64,000 bases of DNA from Microvirga antarctica (GTDB taxonomy: Bacteria; Pseudomonadota; Alphaproteobacteria; Rhizobiales; Beijerinckiaceae): positions 372,001-436,000 of the forward strand of contig NZ_JAGEMM010000001.1 in assembly GCF_017921815.1 (NCBI RefSeq), given 5' to 3'. This document shows, one piece after another, positions 26,045-35,366 of this stretch (within the stretch, counting starts at the first letter, position 1; every line of letters starts with the position of its first letter). The notes under the pieces are model-generated. The model was not told the DNA's origin, did no database searches, and saw nothing but the letters and a program-made list of their open reading frames with translations. The translations under genes and the position numbers were made by a program.

Positions 26045-26305
26045 ATGGACCAGGGCCTTGCCGCTGTCGTGCAGCATCTACCGCACCGCCGAAGAGCCAT
26101 TATGGAGCTTGCCATGCGAAGCGAAAGCTTCCGCTCCTTATGCGCCGACGTGGTCGACGCCGAAAGGGCGCTGCAACGCTGGAAGCAAACCGATACTCCA
26201 ATCAGCCGTGCACGAAGTGACGAGTACATGGCCCTCATAGAAGGTCTGCTCAACGAGGTCGAACTCGCCCTCGCGACCGATATTCAAGCCGACCTTAAAC
26301 CTTGA
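26045..26305 (+). CDS. small conserved-looking hypothetical protein
   Basis: 86-aa hydrophilic helical protein with the pattern HRRRAIMELAMRSESFRSLC followed by DAERALQRWKQT and EYMALIEGLLNEVE. Similar short proteins (FRxLCxD...ALxRW...EYxxLxxxLExE) occur in alphaproteobacteria with no known function (recalled, not searched). Start ATG 26045, or internal ATG 26102 at MELAMRSES. It stands alone between the regulator and the tRNA region. Confidence 0.55.
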   Translation: MDQGLAAVVQHLPHRRRAIMELAMRSESFRSLCADVVDAERALQRWKQTDTPISRARSDEYMALIEGLLNEVELALATDIQADLKP

Positions 26306-26905
26306 GTCCGTGCAGCCGTCCCGCTCGTTTCTTTCCCCAGCCCGAACAAATGCGATTGGAGCGACCGGCAAAAGACGCAATCGGTTGCAGAAGATTTGGT
26401 GCCGCGAGAGGGATTTGAATCCTGCCACCCCTCGTTGCTGATCATTAAGCGAACCGTCGAAGCCTGACCGAGAGGGCTCAGACATCCCCCATCTGCGCGG
26501 TGGCTATTTGGCCACCGACCGACCGATCTCCCGGCGAGATTTAAGAATGACGAAGGGAGACGGGATCTTAAGCCGAACCTTCCACCAATTTTGGAGACGA
26601 GCGTGGCAGCCGGCTTTCGGCAAGGACATCAGGCCGGTGAGAGCGCTCGAACCCCTGCAACGCGATCTCCGATGCAGCGAGAGACCGATGGCCACGGTTG
26701 CGTCGCGCTCGATCGAGCATCCCCCGGGCGATCACGCAGACCAGCAATCCGGCTGAAGGGGCGGAATGAGAAGATTAAATTGCGACGCCGAGTTCCGCCA
26801 GACCGAGAGGCAAGCGTGGAGGCCATTTGGATTCGCTTGGATGCCTATTCGCCACCGACACCCCAAAGGGGGCGGCCAATCACCACCTAAGCCTATAGAA
26901 AGGCT
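26306..26905. other. gene-poor junction before tRNA-Lys
   Basis: 600 bp with no convincing protein gene; its short open frames lack ribosome-binding sites and family features. It contains a tRNA-3'-end-like fragment at 26397-26428 and an inverted repeat AAGCC...GGCTT (26889-26906) just past the tRNA. It separates the accessory left arm from the housekeeping block. Confidence 0.6.
26397..26428 (-). other. tRNA 3'-end-like fragment (possible att-site relic)
   Basis: Read on the minus strand it ends TTCAAATCCCTCTCGCGGCA plus CCA: a T-loop-like TTCAAAT, an acceptor-like strand and CCA. The matching 5' acceptor strand is absent nearby, so this is not a complete tRNA gene. Tyrosine-recombinase elements often leave such tRNA 3' ends as attachment sites, but no integrase is present. 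Confidence 0.3.
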
Positions 26906-26980
26906 TGGTGAGCGCGGATGGGATCGAACCATCGACCCGCTGATTAAAAGTCAGCTGCTCTACCACTGAGCTACGCGCCC
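26906..26980 (-). tRNA. tRNA-Lys(UUU)
   Basis: Complete cloverleaf on the minus strand: acceptor GGGCGCG pairs with CGCGCTC (one G-U), D-arm GCTCAGTGGTAGAGC, anticodon arm GCTGA-CTTTTAA-TCAGC (anticodon TTT), T-arm GATGG-TTCGATC-CCATC, discriminator A and encoded CCA at 26906-26908. It decodes AAA/AAG. Confidence 0.96.
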
Positions 26981-27224
26981 ATCTTGGGCGAGGCGGCGGT
27001 CACAAATCCGCCTCGAACTCCGCTAAGTCACTGGAAACCGTCATTCTTTCAAGAGCGGAAGAACGCGGTTAAGCCAGAGATTCAGCACGCGGGACGATGT
27101 CCCGCGGGAAGTGAGCCCGAAATAGGGGCTATCGGGTGGCGGGTCAATCGAAAAGGCCTAAGATGGCGCTCTAAATCGATCCCAGCGGAGGAGCGTTTCT
27201 CCGCGTCCGGTTCCTCCCTTCAGG

Positions 27225-29630
27225 TTGAGCAGTTTGATGTCCGATTCCCGTTTGGTGTACCTCGCCGAGTTCGAACGCAAGATCCGCTGGCTCGCCAGTT
27301 GGACGATTCACAATGCCAATCATGTCAGGCCGAACTCGGACGGCATGAAGGTGGGCGGCCACCAGGCGTCATCCGCCTCCCTGTCCACGATCATGACCGC
27401 CCTGTACCTGGCGGTGCTCAAGCCGCAGGACAGGGTCGCGGTCAAGCCTCACGCCAGTCCCATTTTTCACGCCATCCAGTACCTTCTCGGCCATCAAACC
27501 CGCGAGAAACTCGAAAATTTCCGCTCCTATAAGGGCGCGCAATCCTATCCGTCCCGCACCAAGGACATCGACGACGTGGATTTCTCGACCGGATCGGTCG
27601 GCCTCGGCGTCGCCCAAACCCTGTTCGCCAGCCTCGTGCAGGATTACGTGAAGGCGCATGACTGGGCCGCGGACCTGCCGGAAGGCCGCATGATCGCGCT
27701 GCTGGGCGACGCGGAGATGGACGAGGGCAACATCTTCGAGGCGCTTCTCGAGGGCTGGAAGCAGGGCGTGCGCAACACGTGGTGGATCATCGACTACAAC
27801 CGCCAGAGCCTCGACGCGGTGGTCCGGGAGGGCCTGTTCGACCGTTTCGAATCGATCTTCCGCTCTTTCGGGTGGGATGTGGTCGTGCTCAAGCATGGCA
27901 CCCTGATGGAGGAAGCCTTCGCCGAGCCCGGCGGTGACAAGCTTCGGACTTGGATCGACACCTGTCCGAACCAGCTTTATTCCGCCCTCACCTTCCAGGG
28001 TGGCGCGGCCTGGCGCAAACGCCTGCTCGATGACCTGGGCGACCAGGGCGATGTGACACGACTGATCGAGAAGCGCTCCGACGAGGCGCTGGCCCGGCTC
28101 ATGTCCAATCTCGGCGGTCACGACCTCCCGAGCCTGCTCAAAGCCTTCGAGTCGATCGACCACGATCGCCCGACCGTCTTCATCGCCTACACGATCAAGG
28201 GGTTCGGCCTGCCGCTCGCCGGCCACAAGGACAATCATGCGGGGCTCTTGACCCCCACGCAGATGGACGGTTATCGCGGCTCGGCCAAGGTCCGGCCCGG
28301 ACACGAATGGGAGCCCTTTGAGGGCCTCGATCTGCCGGCCGCTGATCTCGCGCAGTTCCTGAAATCGGTGCCCTTCAACGCGCGCGGCACGCGGCGCTAC
28401 CAAGCCCCGAAAATCGACGTCCCTGCTGCCTTGAAGACGCCCACTCAGCCGGTGATGTCGACACAGCAGGGTTTCGGGCTCATCCTCCATGAACTGGCCC
28501 GATCGAGCGAACCCCTCGCCGATCGTATCGTCACCACGGCGCCGGACGTCACCGTGTCGACGAATCTCGGCGCCTGGGTGAACCGTCGCGGATTGTTTGC
28601 CCGCGACGAGATGAAGGACCTCTTCAAGTCTGAGCGGATTCCCTCGACGTTCACCTGGGATTTCGGGCCGACAGGACAGCACATGGAACTCGGCATCGCC
28701 GAGATGAACCTGTTCATTCTTCTCTCGGCGCTGGGCCTGTCCCATTCCCTGTTCGGCGAGCGGCTCCTGCCCATCGGCACCCTCTACGACCCGTTCATTT
28801 CACGCGGGCTCGATGCGCTCAATTACGCCTGCTACCAGGATGCGCGCTTCATCGTCGTGGCAACGCCCTCGGGCGTGACCCTGGCGCCGGAGGGCGGCGC
28901 GCACCAATCCATTGGCACGCCGCTGATCGGCCTCGCGCAGGACGGACTGGCCTCGTTCGAACCTGCCTTCGTGGACGAATTGTCGGTGATCCTGCGCTGG
29001 GCGTTCGATTACCTCCAGCGCGACGGCGACGGAGAAGCCAATGAGCGGACCTGGCTGCGTGACGAAACCGGAGGCTCGGTCTATCTCCGGCTTTCGACAC
29101 GCAGCATCGATCAGCCGCAACGGGAGATGACGCCGGCTCTGGAGTCCGACATCGTGGACGGGGCCTATTGGCTGCGGCGTCCAGGCCCGAACGCGCAGGT
29201 GGTGGTGGCCTTTACTGGCGCCGTCGCCCCCGAGGCCATTGAGGCGGTGGGACTGATGGCGGAGGATCGGCGCGATATCGGGCTGCTCGCCATCACGTCG
29301 GCGGACCGGCTGAACGCAGGATGGACAGCGGCCCAGCGTGCCCGTGAGCGCGGCCTCGTTCATGCCCGCAGCCATATCGAGCGGCTTCTTGGCGAACTGC
29401 AGCCCCATTGCGGCCTGGTGACGGTCATCGACGGCCATCCGGCGACGCTCGCCTGGCTTGGGTCCGTCATGGGTCACCGCACCCGCTCCCTCGGCGTCGA
29501 GCATTTCGGCCAGACCGGCACGGTGAAGGAGCTGTACCGCCATTTCGGCATCGACGCGCAGGGTATCATTGCGGCTGCCGAGATGATCGCTCCGGGGCGG
29601 CCAATCCGGCACCTCAAGGCGCTGGGTTGA
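27225..29630 (+). CDS. AceE-like homodimeric 2-oxoacid dehydrogenase E1 / transketolase-like protein
   Basis: 801-aa thiamine-diphosphate enzyme of the homodimeric pyruvate dehydrogenase E1 type (AceE/MdeB), shorter than E. coli AceE (about 886 aa). The ThDP/Mg motif is GDAEMDEGN (161-169) with Asn192 in IDYNRQSLD; the middle and C-terminal transketolase domains are complete (GIAEMNLFILLSALG, FGQTGTVKELYRHFGID). No E2 or E3 gene is adjacent, so whether it feeds a dehydrogenase complex or acts alone on a 2-oxo acid is open. Start TTG 27225 or ATG 27237; neither has a strong ribosome-binding site. Monocistronic or followed loosely by the next gene. Confidence 0.85.
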   Translation: MSSLMSDSRLVYLAEFERKIRWLASWTIHNANHVRPNSDGMKVGGHQASSASLSTIMTALYLAVLKPQDRVAVKPHASPIFHAIQYLLGHQTREKLENFRSYKGAQSYPSRTKDIDDVDFSTGSVGLGVAQTLFASLVQDYVKAHDWAADLPEGRMIALLGDAEMDEGNIFEALLEGWKQGVRNTWWIIDYNRQSLDAVVREGLFDRFESIFRSFGWDVVVLKHGTLMEEAFAEPGGDKLRTWIDTCPNQLYSALTFQGGAAWRKRLLDDLGDQGDVTRLIEKRSDEALARLMSNLGGHDLPSLLKAFESIDHDRPTVFIAYTIKGFGLPLAGHKDNHAGLLTPTQMDGYRGSAKVRPGHEWEPFEGLDLPAADLAQFLKSVPFNARGTRRYQAPKIDVPAALKTPTQPVMSTQQGFGLILHELARSSEPLADRIVTTAPDVTVSTNLGAWVNRRGLFARDEMKDLFKSERIPSTFTWDFGPTGQHMELGIAEMNLFILLSALGLSHSLFGERLLPIGTLYDPFISRGLDALNYACYQDARFIVVATPSGVTLAPEGGAHQSIGTPLIGLAQDGLASFEPAFVDELSVILRWAFDYLQRDGDGEANERTWLRDETGGSVYLRLSTRSIDQPQREMTPALESDIVDGAYWLRRPGPNAQVVVAFTGAVAPEAIEAVGLMAEDRRDIGLLAITSADRLNAGWTAAQRARERGLVHARSHIERLLGELQPHCGLVTVIDGHPATLAWLGSVMGHRTRSLGVEHFGQTGTVKELYRHFGIDAQGIIAAAEMIAPGRPIRHLKALG

Positions 29631-29661
29631 CATCAGACCGGCCTGCCCCGATCACCCCCGG

Positions 29662-30720
29662 ATGAGCGGCACCACCGACCTGACGCCGTGGCGGCATTTC
29701 AGCCTTTGGTTCGCGGCGACATCCTTCGCCGTGACCGCATTGCTGTTCGGGTTCGTCTTGGCCTTCGATCCCTATGGGCTGCGCGCCGCCCCGGGACGGG
29801 CAGCCTCCCCGCTCATGGATATCAACCAGCGCTTCATGTATCCGCAGATCGCACGCGGCGGCATCTTCGACTCGGCGGTCTTTGGGACCTCGACGGTTCG
29901 CCTTCTCGACCCGGCGCGACTTGATCGCGCTTTCGGCGGCGCCTTCGTGAATTTCGGCATGAACGCCGCGACGCCGTGGGAGCAGCTTCAGCTCGCGTCC
30001 CTGTACCTGAGGCGGCAGCCGGAGCCCCGCACTCTGATGTTCGGCCTCGACGAGACATGGTGCGCCGCCGACGCCGATGAAAAACGCCTGACCTTCCGGG
30101 CGTTCCCGCCGTGGCTCTACGACGACGACCCGCTGAACGATTATCCGGCGCTTCTCAACCTGACCACTCTGGAAATCGCCGGGCGGGTCGCCCTCAATCG
30201 CCTGGGGATGCTGCCGGCGCGCCTGCCGCAGAACGGCTACGAGATCTTCCTTCCGGACGATGCCGCCTACGATCTGGAGCGCGCCCGCATGCACATTCAA
30301 AGGAGCGGTTCCGGCATGGGGGAGATTGCGGCCGCGGCAGCCGTGGGCGCCCAGCCCTTCAAGCTCCCGGCAGTCGACTGGCTGGACGAACTTCTCGCAA
30401 GAGTGAAGCCCTCCACTCGCGTCGCCATCGCTTTCATGCCGGCCCACGCGGTGATGTTGCCACCGCCCAGCAGTGTCGACTTTCAGCGCGAGGCGGCTTG
30501 CAAAGCCCGCGTGGCGGATCTCGGACGCCGGCACGGGGCACTGGTCCTGGATTTCCGCCTTCGCTCGAACGTGACGACGGACGATTCCAACTATTGGGAC
30601 GCGCTGCATTACCGTGTCGGCATCGCGGACCGGATCGTGGATGGTTTGCGGGACGCCGGGTCGACCGGGAACGCCGCGTCAGACGGCTTCTACACCGTGC
30701 TCAATCGTCCGCAGCCTTAG
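29662..30720 (+). CDS. membrane-anchored SGNH-hydrolase-like protein
   Basis: 352 aa. An N-terminal membrane anchor (about 12-35, [20 protein letters not shown]) is followed by a periplasmic domain. FGTSTVRLL (about 75-83) resembles the GDS block with its Ser, and NYWDALHYR near the C-terminus resembles the DxxH block, as in AlgX/DltD-like esterases and acyltransferases. It may modify a cell-surface polymer; the substrate is unknown. It lies 31 bp after the E1 gene and its 3' end overlaps the convergent tgt gene by about 20 bp. Confidence 0.6.
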   Translation: MSGTTDLTPWRHFSLWFAATSFAVTALLFGFVLAFDPYGLRAAPGRAASPLMDINQRFMYPQIARGGIFDSAVFGTSTVRLLDPARLDRAFGGAFVNFGMNAATPWEQLQLASLYLRRQPEPRTLMFGLDETWCAADADEKRLTFRAFPPWLYDDDPLNDYPALLNLTTLEIAGRVALNRLGMLPARLPQNGYEIFLPDDAAYDLERARMHIQRSGSGMGEIAAAAAVGAQPFKLPAVDWLDELLARVKPSTRVAIAFMPAHAVMLPPPSSVDFQREAACKARVADLGRRHGALVLDFRLRSNVTTDDSNYWDALHYRVGIADRIVDGLRDAGSTGNAASDGFYTVLNRPQP

Positions 30721-31873
30721 GCAGATCACCAAGCGGCTCGGCGAACCCATCGCGCTCGCCCTGCGCCCAGCCTTCCTTCACCTCACCGATGTGATCGGCG
30801 AGCCGTCCTTCCGCGATCGCCTTGCGCAAACCGGCCATCAGCTCCTGGTAATAGGCGAGGTTGTTCCACGTGAGCAGCATCATGCCGAGGATCTCGTTCG
30901 AGCGCACGAGGTGGTGGAGATAGGCTCGCGAATAGGCGTTGGAGGCCGCGCATTTCGACTCCGCATCGAGCGGGCGGGTGTCCTCCGCGTGCTTGGCGTT
31001 GCGCATGTTCATGCGGCCGTGGCGGGTGAAAACCTGCCCGTGGCGGCCGGCGCGGGTGGGCATCACGCAGTCGAACATATCGATACCGCGGCGCACCGAT
31101 TCGACGATGTCGTCGGGCGTGCCGACGCCCATCAGATAGCGCGGCTTCTCCCGTGGCAGATGCGGCTCGACCGTCTCGATGATCCTCAGCATGACATCCT
31201 GCGGCTCGCCGACGGCCAATCCGCCAATGGCGTAGCCCTTGAGGTCGAGGGCTGCGAGTTCGCGGGCGCTTTCGATCCGCAGCGCGTCGACCGCGCCGCC
31301 CTGCACGATGCCGAACATCGCCTTGCCGGGCTGATCGCCAAAGGCGATCTTGCAGCGTTCGGCCCAGCGGAGGGACAGGCGCATCGCCTTATCGGCGACA
31401 TCGTCCGCGCAGGGCAGCTTCACACACTCGTCGAGTTGCATCTGAATGTCCGAGCCCAGAAGGCCCTGGATCTCGATCGACCGCTCAGGCGTCATCACGT
31501 GGGTCGAGCCGTCGATATGCGACTGGAACGTCACGCCGGTCTCGTCGATCTTGCGCAAGGCAGCGAGCGACATCACTTGGAAGCCGCCTGAATCGGTGAG
31601 GATCGGATAGGGCCAGTTCATGAAGTGGTGGAGCCCGCCCAGCTTGGCCACGCGCTCGGCGCCGGGCCGCAGCATGAGGTGATAGGTGTTGCCCAGCACC
31701 ACATCGGCACCCAGCGCTTTTACCTGGTCCGGATACATGGCCTTGACGGTAGCGGCAGTTCCCACGGGCATGAAAGCCGGCGTGCGGATGACGCCGCGCG
31801 GCATGCGGATTTCGCCGGTGCGCGCGACGCCGTCTGTCTTTGCTATCGTGAAGGTAAACTGGTCTGAGGTCAT
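30701..31873 (-). CDS. tgt: queuine/preQ1 tRNA-guanine transglycosylase
   Basis: 390-aa bacterial TGT, exchanging G34 of GUN-anticodon tRNAs for preQ1. [10 protein letters not shown] carries the general-base Asp94, GIVQGG the substrate loop, and [13 protein letters not shown] the nucleophile Asp268. The structural zinc site is unusual: Zymomonas TGT uses Cys318/320/323 and His349, but the equivalent residues here are Ser306, Cys308, Ser311 and Asn337. Start ATG 31873 at MTSDQFTF. Downstream of queA on the same strand (100-bp gap), the partner enzyme of queuosine biosynthesis. Confidence 0.95.
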   Translation of the reverse strand: MTSDQFTFTIAKTDGVARTGEIRMPRGVIRTPAFMPVGTAATVKAMYPDQVKALGADVVLGNTYHLMLRPGAERVAKLGGLHHFMNWPYPILTDSGGFQVMSLAALRKIDETGVTFQSHIDGSTHVMTPERSIEIQGLLGSDIQMQLDECVKLPCADDVADKAMRLSLRWAERCKIAFGDQPGKAMFGIVQGGAVDALRIESARELAALDLKGYAIGGLAVGEPQDVMLRIIETVEPHLPREKPRYLMGVGTPDDIVESVRRGIDMFDCVMPTRAGRHGQVFTRHGRMNMRNAKHAEDTRPLDAESKCAASNAYSRAYLHHLVRSNEILGMMLLTWNNLAYYQELMAGLRKAIAEGRLADHIGEVKEGWAQGERDGFAEPLGDLPKAADD

Positions 31874-31972
31874 CAGGGATCCTGAGGCAATGGCGCGGAC
31901 TGTGATCAACACAGTCGAACGGGAAAACGCGACCGTAAGCTGCCGCGCTAGACAGGGGAAGGCGACTTGCCG

Positions 31973-33058
31973 CTAGGCGGCGTCATCGCGGAACAGCAGG
32001 CTGGCATCGCCGTAGGAGTAGAACCGGTAGCCGGCGGCAATGGCATGGTCGTAGGCTGCCCGCATCTTGTCCATGCCGGCAAAGGCCGAGACCAGCATGA
32101 ACAGGGTCGAGCGCGGCAGGTGGAAATTGGTCATCAGCACGTCCACCGCCCGGAACCGGTAGCCTGGCGTCATGAAGATGGCGGTGTCGCCGGAAAACGC
32201 CACGATCGTTCCATCGGGCTCCGCCGCGCTCTCGAGAAGGCGCAGGGAGGTCGTGCCCACCGCAACAACGCGGCCGCCGCGCGCTCGCGCGGCATTGATC
32301 GCTGAGGCCGTCTGCGCGCTGACGCTGCCCCATTCCGCATGCATCCGATGATCGGCCGTATCGTCGGCTTTTACTGGCAGGAACGTGCCCGCGCCGACAT
32401 GGAGGGTGACGAAGTGACGGGCAATGCCGCGCGCATCGAGCTGTTGAAAGAGCGCGTCAGTAAAGTGCAGTCCGGCGGTCGGCGCCGCGACTGCGCCCTC
32501 GTCGCGGGCGTAGATGGTTTGATAATCGGCCGAGTCCTGGTCGTCGGTCGTGCGCTTTCCGGCGATGTAGGGGGGCAATGGCAGTTCGCCGAACCGGGCG
32601 ATTGCCTCGTCGAGAACGGGACCCGAAAAGCCAAATCGGAGCACAACCTCACCGCCCTCCCCTTTTTCGAGAACCTCGGCATCGAGGCTGGTCAGTTCAC
32701 AGGCGCTGCTCTCGCCGGCCTCCCCGAAGCCGATCCGATCGCCAACCAGGAGCTTCTTGGCCGGGCGCGCAAAGGCCCGCCAGCAATCGGCGCTCTCACG
32801 TTTGTGCAACATGATTTCGACCTTCGCGGAGGTCTCCTCGCGGGTGCGGATGCCGCGCAGGCGCGACGGAATGACCTTCGTGTCGTTGAGGACGAGAATG
32901 TCACCCGGGTGCAGCAGGTCGGCAAGCGCGCGCACGAGGCTGTCCTCGAAACCGGCATCGGGCCGGACGACGAGCATGCGCGCGGCGTCGCGCGGCTCGG
33001 CCGGACGAAGCGCAATACTGGTCTCGGGCAGATCGAAATCGAAAAGGTCAACACGCAT
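31973..33058 (-). CDS. queA: S-adenosylmethionine:tRNA ribosyltransferase-isomerase
   Basis: 361-aa QueA, which transfers and rearranges the ribosyl of SAM onto preQ1-tRNA to make epoxyqueuosine-tRNA. Signatures: [19 protein letters not shown] at the N-terminus, [31 protein letters not shown] and [17 protein letters not shown]. Start ATG 33058 at MRVDLF; the upstream open frame is not QueA-like. Upstream member of the queA-tgt pair. Confidence 0.95.
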   Translation of the reverse strand: MRVDLFDFDLPETSIALRPAEPRDAARMLVVRPDAGFEDSLVRALADLLHPGDILVLNDTKVIPSRLRGIRTREETSAKVEIMLHKRESADCWRAFARPAKKLLVGDRIGFGEAGESSACELTSLDAEVLEKGEGGEVVLRFGFSGPVLDEAIARFGELPLPPYIAGKRTTDDQDSADYQTIYARDEGAVAAPTAGLHFTDALFQQLDARGIARHFVTLHVGAGTFLPVKADDTADHRMHAEWGSVSAQTASAINAARARGGRVVAVGTTSLRLLESAAEPDGTIVAFSGDTAIFMTPGYRFRAVDVLMTNFHLPRSTLFMLVSAFAGMDKMRAAYDHAIAAGYRFYSYGDASLLFRDDAA

Positions 33059-33169
33059 GGGCGCTACCGTTAGCGGCACAGTTTGCCAGCGGCAAGCGGT
33101 GCGGGAACCGCATGGGTGCACAGCCGGCGACGCCGAATAGGCAAACGCGGTGGGAAAAGCGCGCCACCC

Positions 33170-33212
33170 TTGACGAAACACGAACACAAGTTATGTGTTA
33201 TAAAATTACACA
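33170..33212 (+). promoter_or_regulatory. candidate promoter with inverted repeat
   Basis: TTGACG at 33170-33175, 16-bp spacer and TATGTG at 33192-33197, in an AT-rich patch also holding the inverted repeat ATGTG...CACAT (33192-33212). It would drive the small membrane protein at 33229. The -10 is weak. Confidence 0.3.
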
Positions 33213-33228
33213 TCTGGAGGCATTTGCG

Positions 33229-33693
33229 GTGGATGAGGAAAGGGCGAAAGCCGTGAGGGAGCGCCTCGCGGGCTACAGGGCGATCTGGCCGGATATCACG
33301 ACCGAAAAAGGCGTGGCGGAAGCGGTCAAGGGCGGCGCTGCAGCGGCCGCCTACCTCGCGATATCGTACGCGCTGTCGATTGCGCTCTCCGTTTTCATGG
33401 GTATGGACGTCCTGCGGGCCGGCGGCGATGCCGCGGCGCTGATAAGCGTCAATGGCGTGCTTGCCGCCGCCGCGTTCTCCATCATGTGGTTGATCTGGAA
33501 GAAACACAGCATCGTGGCTGCGTCGCTGGGGTTGGCGTGGATCGCCTTCGAGGTCGCGGCCAAGGTGGTCTCGATGTCGGCCAACAAGAGCATGGTGGTC
33601 GCGATCTTTGCCCTGATCTTCAGCATCAATGGCCTGAGGGGCACGCTCGCTGCGCGACGCCGAGTGTCCGGCACGACCGAGCCGCAGGTCTAG
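33229..33693 (+). CDS. small four-helix membrane protein
   Basis: 154-aa integral membrane protein with a basic, charged N-terminus (VDEERAKAVRERLAGYRAIW) and about four hydrophobic segments (AAAAAYLAISYALSIALSVF, VNGVLAAAAFSIMWLIW, IVAASLGLAWIAFEVAAKVV, MVVAIFALIFSINGL). No family recognised. Start GTG 33229 has a strong GGAGG (33216-33220) eight bases upstream; the frame is open further 5' but lacks a ribosome-binding site. It interrupts the leftward ppi-queA block in the opposite orientation. Confidence 0.65.
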   Translation: MDEERAKAVRERLAGYRAIWPDITTEKGVAEAVKGGAAAAAYLAISYALSIALSVFMGMDVLRAGGDAAALISVNGVLAAAAFSIMWLIWKKHSIVAASLGLAWIAFEVAAKVVSMSANKSMVVAIFALIFSINGLRGTLAARRRVSGTTEPQV

Positions 33694-33700
33694 ACTCTTT

Positions 33701-33733
33701 CCGGTCCCTCCGGTGTTCGGCTGGAGGGACCGG
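33701..33733. terminator. bidirectional hairpin between convergent genes
   Basis: Perfect 11-bp stem CCGGTCCCTCC / GGAGGGACCGG with an 11-nt loop, placed between the stop codons of the membrane protein (+) and the cyclophilin (-). Probably ends transcription from both sides. Confidence 0.7.
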
Positions 33734-33743
33734 GGAGCATGGT

Positions 33744-34211
33744 TTAGGCAGCGTCTGCCAGAACCTTCATCGACACGATCTTGTCGGGATCGCGGGCTGG
33801 CTCGCCGCGCTTGATGAGGTCCACATTCTCCATGCCTTCCACGACCTTGCCCCAGACGGTGTATTGCTTGTCGAGGAAGCGGGCGTCGTCGAACACGATG
33901 AAGAACTGCGAATTGGCCGAGTTCGGCGCCGAGGTGCGGGCCATCGAGCAAATGCCGCGCACATGCGGCTCGGCGTTGAACTCCGCCTTGAGGTCGGGCA
34001 GATCGGACCCGCCAGTGCCGGTGCCATTCGGGCAGCCGGTCTGGGCCATGAAGCCATCGATCACACGATGGAACACGATGCCGTCGTAAAAGCCCTTGCG
34101 GGCCAACGTCTTGATTCGCTCCACGTGGCCAGGGGCCAGATCGGGACGGAGCTCAATGACGACTTTGCCCTTGGTGGTTTCGAGCACGAGTGTGTTTTCG
34201 GGATCTGCCAT
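33744..34211 (-). CDS. cytoplasmic peptidyl-prolyl cis-trans isomerase (cyclophilin)
   Basis: 155-aa cyclophilin without a signal peptide, PpiB-like. Active-site motifs FHRVIDGFMAQTG (Arg, Phe and Gln ligands) and NSANSQFFI are intact. It catalyses X-Pro isomerisation in protein folding. Start ATG 34211 at MADPENTLVL. It is one of two cyclophilin genes flanking the TonB-C-like gene and is closely similar in sequence to the exported copy, suggesting a local duplication with different localisation. Confidence 0.92.
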   Translation of the reverse strand: MADPENTLVLETTKGKVVIELRPDLAPGHVERIKTLARKGFYDGIVFHRVIDGFMAQTGCPNGTGTGGSDLPDLKAEFNAEPHVRGICSMARTSAPNSANSQFFIVFDDARFLDKQYTVWGKVVEGMENVDLIKRGEPARDPDKIVSMKVLADAA

Positions 34212-34261
34212 CGGGGTCTCCTGTACTGGCATCAAAAGAGGAAGAACGGCGCGTCTGCCGC

Positions 34262-34762
34262 TCACATAGGTCTGGTGTCGCTAAAGCGGAAGATCATAAG
34301 ACGCCCGGCGACTGCGCCTCCGAGCTTTTCCGTAAAGGGAAGCGGCGTACAGCGTTTGAACGCCTCTGTCACCGAGCGTGTGAAAGCCTCCCGCTGATCC
34401 TGATCACCGGCCCCTGGCCGGTAATAGGTGATCTGCGGCCGGCCGAGGACCTCGCCATTTCGCTTGAAGGCGAGGCGCAAGGTAATCTCCTGCCCGGAGA
34501 ACCCGCTGCCAGCCGGCGCCTGCCAGCAGGCCCCAAGCGCCCGGAAGATATCCGCGAGGGTATCGATCCGTTGCAGGGATTCGTTGCTGCCCGGACGCAC
34601 CACGCCACCCAGGTTCTCGGACAGACCCTGCGGCGGCTCGAGCTGCCGCTGCCGCTCATCGGGATCGCCGAAATCCTGAGCTTGCGCGAAGGCGTACGGA
34701 AGCAAGGACGCCAGTGCCAGTGCGGCTATCAAGCTGCCGGCTTTTGCTCCGCGTCCTGCCAT
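34262..34762 (-). CDS. secreted TonB-C-terminal-like protein
   Basis: 166-aa protein with an N-terminal hydrophobic signal or anchor (SLIAALALASLLPYAFAQA). The C-terminal 90 residues follow a TonB/TolA C-terminal-like pattern: LGACWQAPAGSG, EITLRLAFKRNGEVLGRP, RCTPLPF and GRLMIFRF. Two Cys in that domain could pair. It may be an envelope adaptor, but no TonB box or Pro-rich span is present. Start ATG 34762; an in-frame ATG at 34810 would overlap the upstream cyclophilin gene. It lies between two cyclophilin genes in one leftward operon. Confidence 0.65.
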   Translation of the reverse strand: MAGRGAKAGSLIAALALASLLPYAFAQAQDFGDPDERQRQLEPPQGLSENLGGVVRPGSNESLQRIDTLADIFRALGACWQAPAGSGFSGQEITLRLAFKRNGEVLGRPQITYYRPGAGDQDQREAFTRSVTEAFKRCTPLPFTEKLGGAVAGRLMIFRFSDTRPM

Positions 34763-34790
34763 CTCACGCAATCTCAGGAGGGCCGCGCCC

Positions 34791-35342
34791 CTACTTCGCG
34801 TCGGCAGCAATCTGCAGCTTCACGATCTTGTCGGGGCTCGTCACCATGCCGTTGGCGGCGGAATTGCCCTTCTTGATCTTGTCGGCCACATCCATGCCAG
34901 AGACGACCTCGCCGAAGATGGTGTACTGGCCGGTCAGCGGGCCGCACCCGTCATAGCAGATGAAGAACTGGCTGTTGGCGGAGTCGGGGCTCTGCGAACG
35001 TGCCATGCCGACAGATCCCCGCTTGAACTGGGTCTTGGAAAACTCGGCCGGAACGTTCGGCAGGTCGGACTTGCCCGTTCCAGTGCCGGTTGGATCGCCT
35101 GTCTGCGCCATGAAGCCGTCGATGACCCGGTGGAACACGATGCCGTCGTAGAACCCCTTCTTGGCCAGGGCCTTGATCTGCTCCACATGCTTCGGCGCGA
35201 GGTCCGGCCGGAGGCGGATCGTGATGCGGCCGTCCTTCGTATCGAGATAAATCGTGTTCTGCGGATCGGCTGCCTGCTGCGCCGCGGCGGGAATCAGGCT
35301 GGCAAGCACGAGCGCTCCGGCTGCGAACAAACGCTTCATCAC
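34791..35342 (-). CDS. periplasmic peptidyl-prolyl cis-trans isomerase (cyclophilin)
   Basis: 183-aa cyclophilin with a signal peptide (about 1-21, LVLASLIPAAAQQA). Active-site motifs FHRVIDGFMAQTG and NSANSQFFI are intact, so it should assist folding of exported proteins (PpiA-like role). Adjacent ATG codons at 35342 and 35339 are both possible starts. It follows coaD by 24 bp. Confidence 0.93.
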   Translation of the reverse strand: MMKRLFAAGALVLASLIPAAAQQAADPQNTIYLDTKDGRITIRLRPDLAPKHVEQIKALAKKGFYDGIVFHRVIDGFMAQTGDPTGTGTGKSDLPNVPAEFSKTQFKRGSVGMARSQSPDSANSQFFICYDGCGPLTGQYTIFGEVVSGMDVADKIKKGNSAANGMVTSPDKIVKLQIAADAK

Positions 35343-35366
35343 AATGTCTCCTTGAAAGGGTGCGGC

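Noticed and set aside
27369-28745. 458-codon open frame opposite the AceE-like gene
   Set aside because: Antisense to a well-supported ThDP enzyme; no recognisable protein features.
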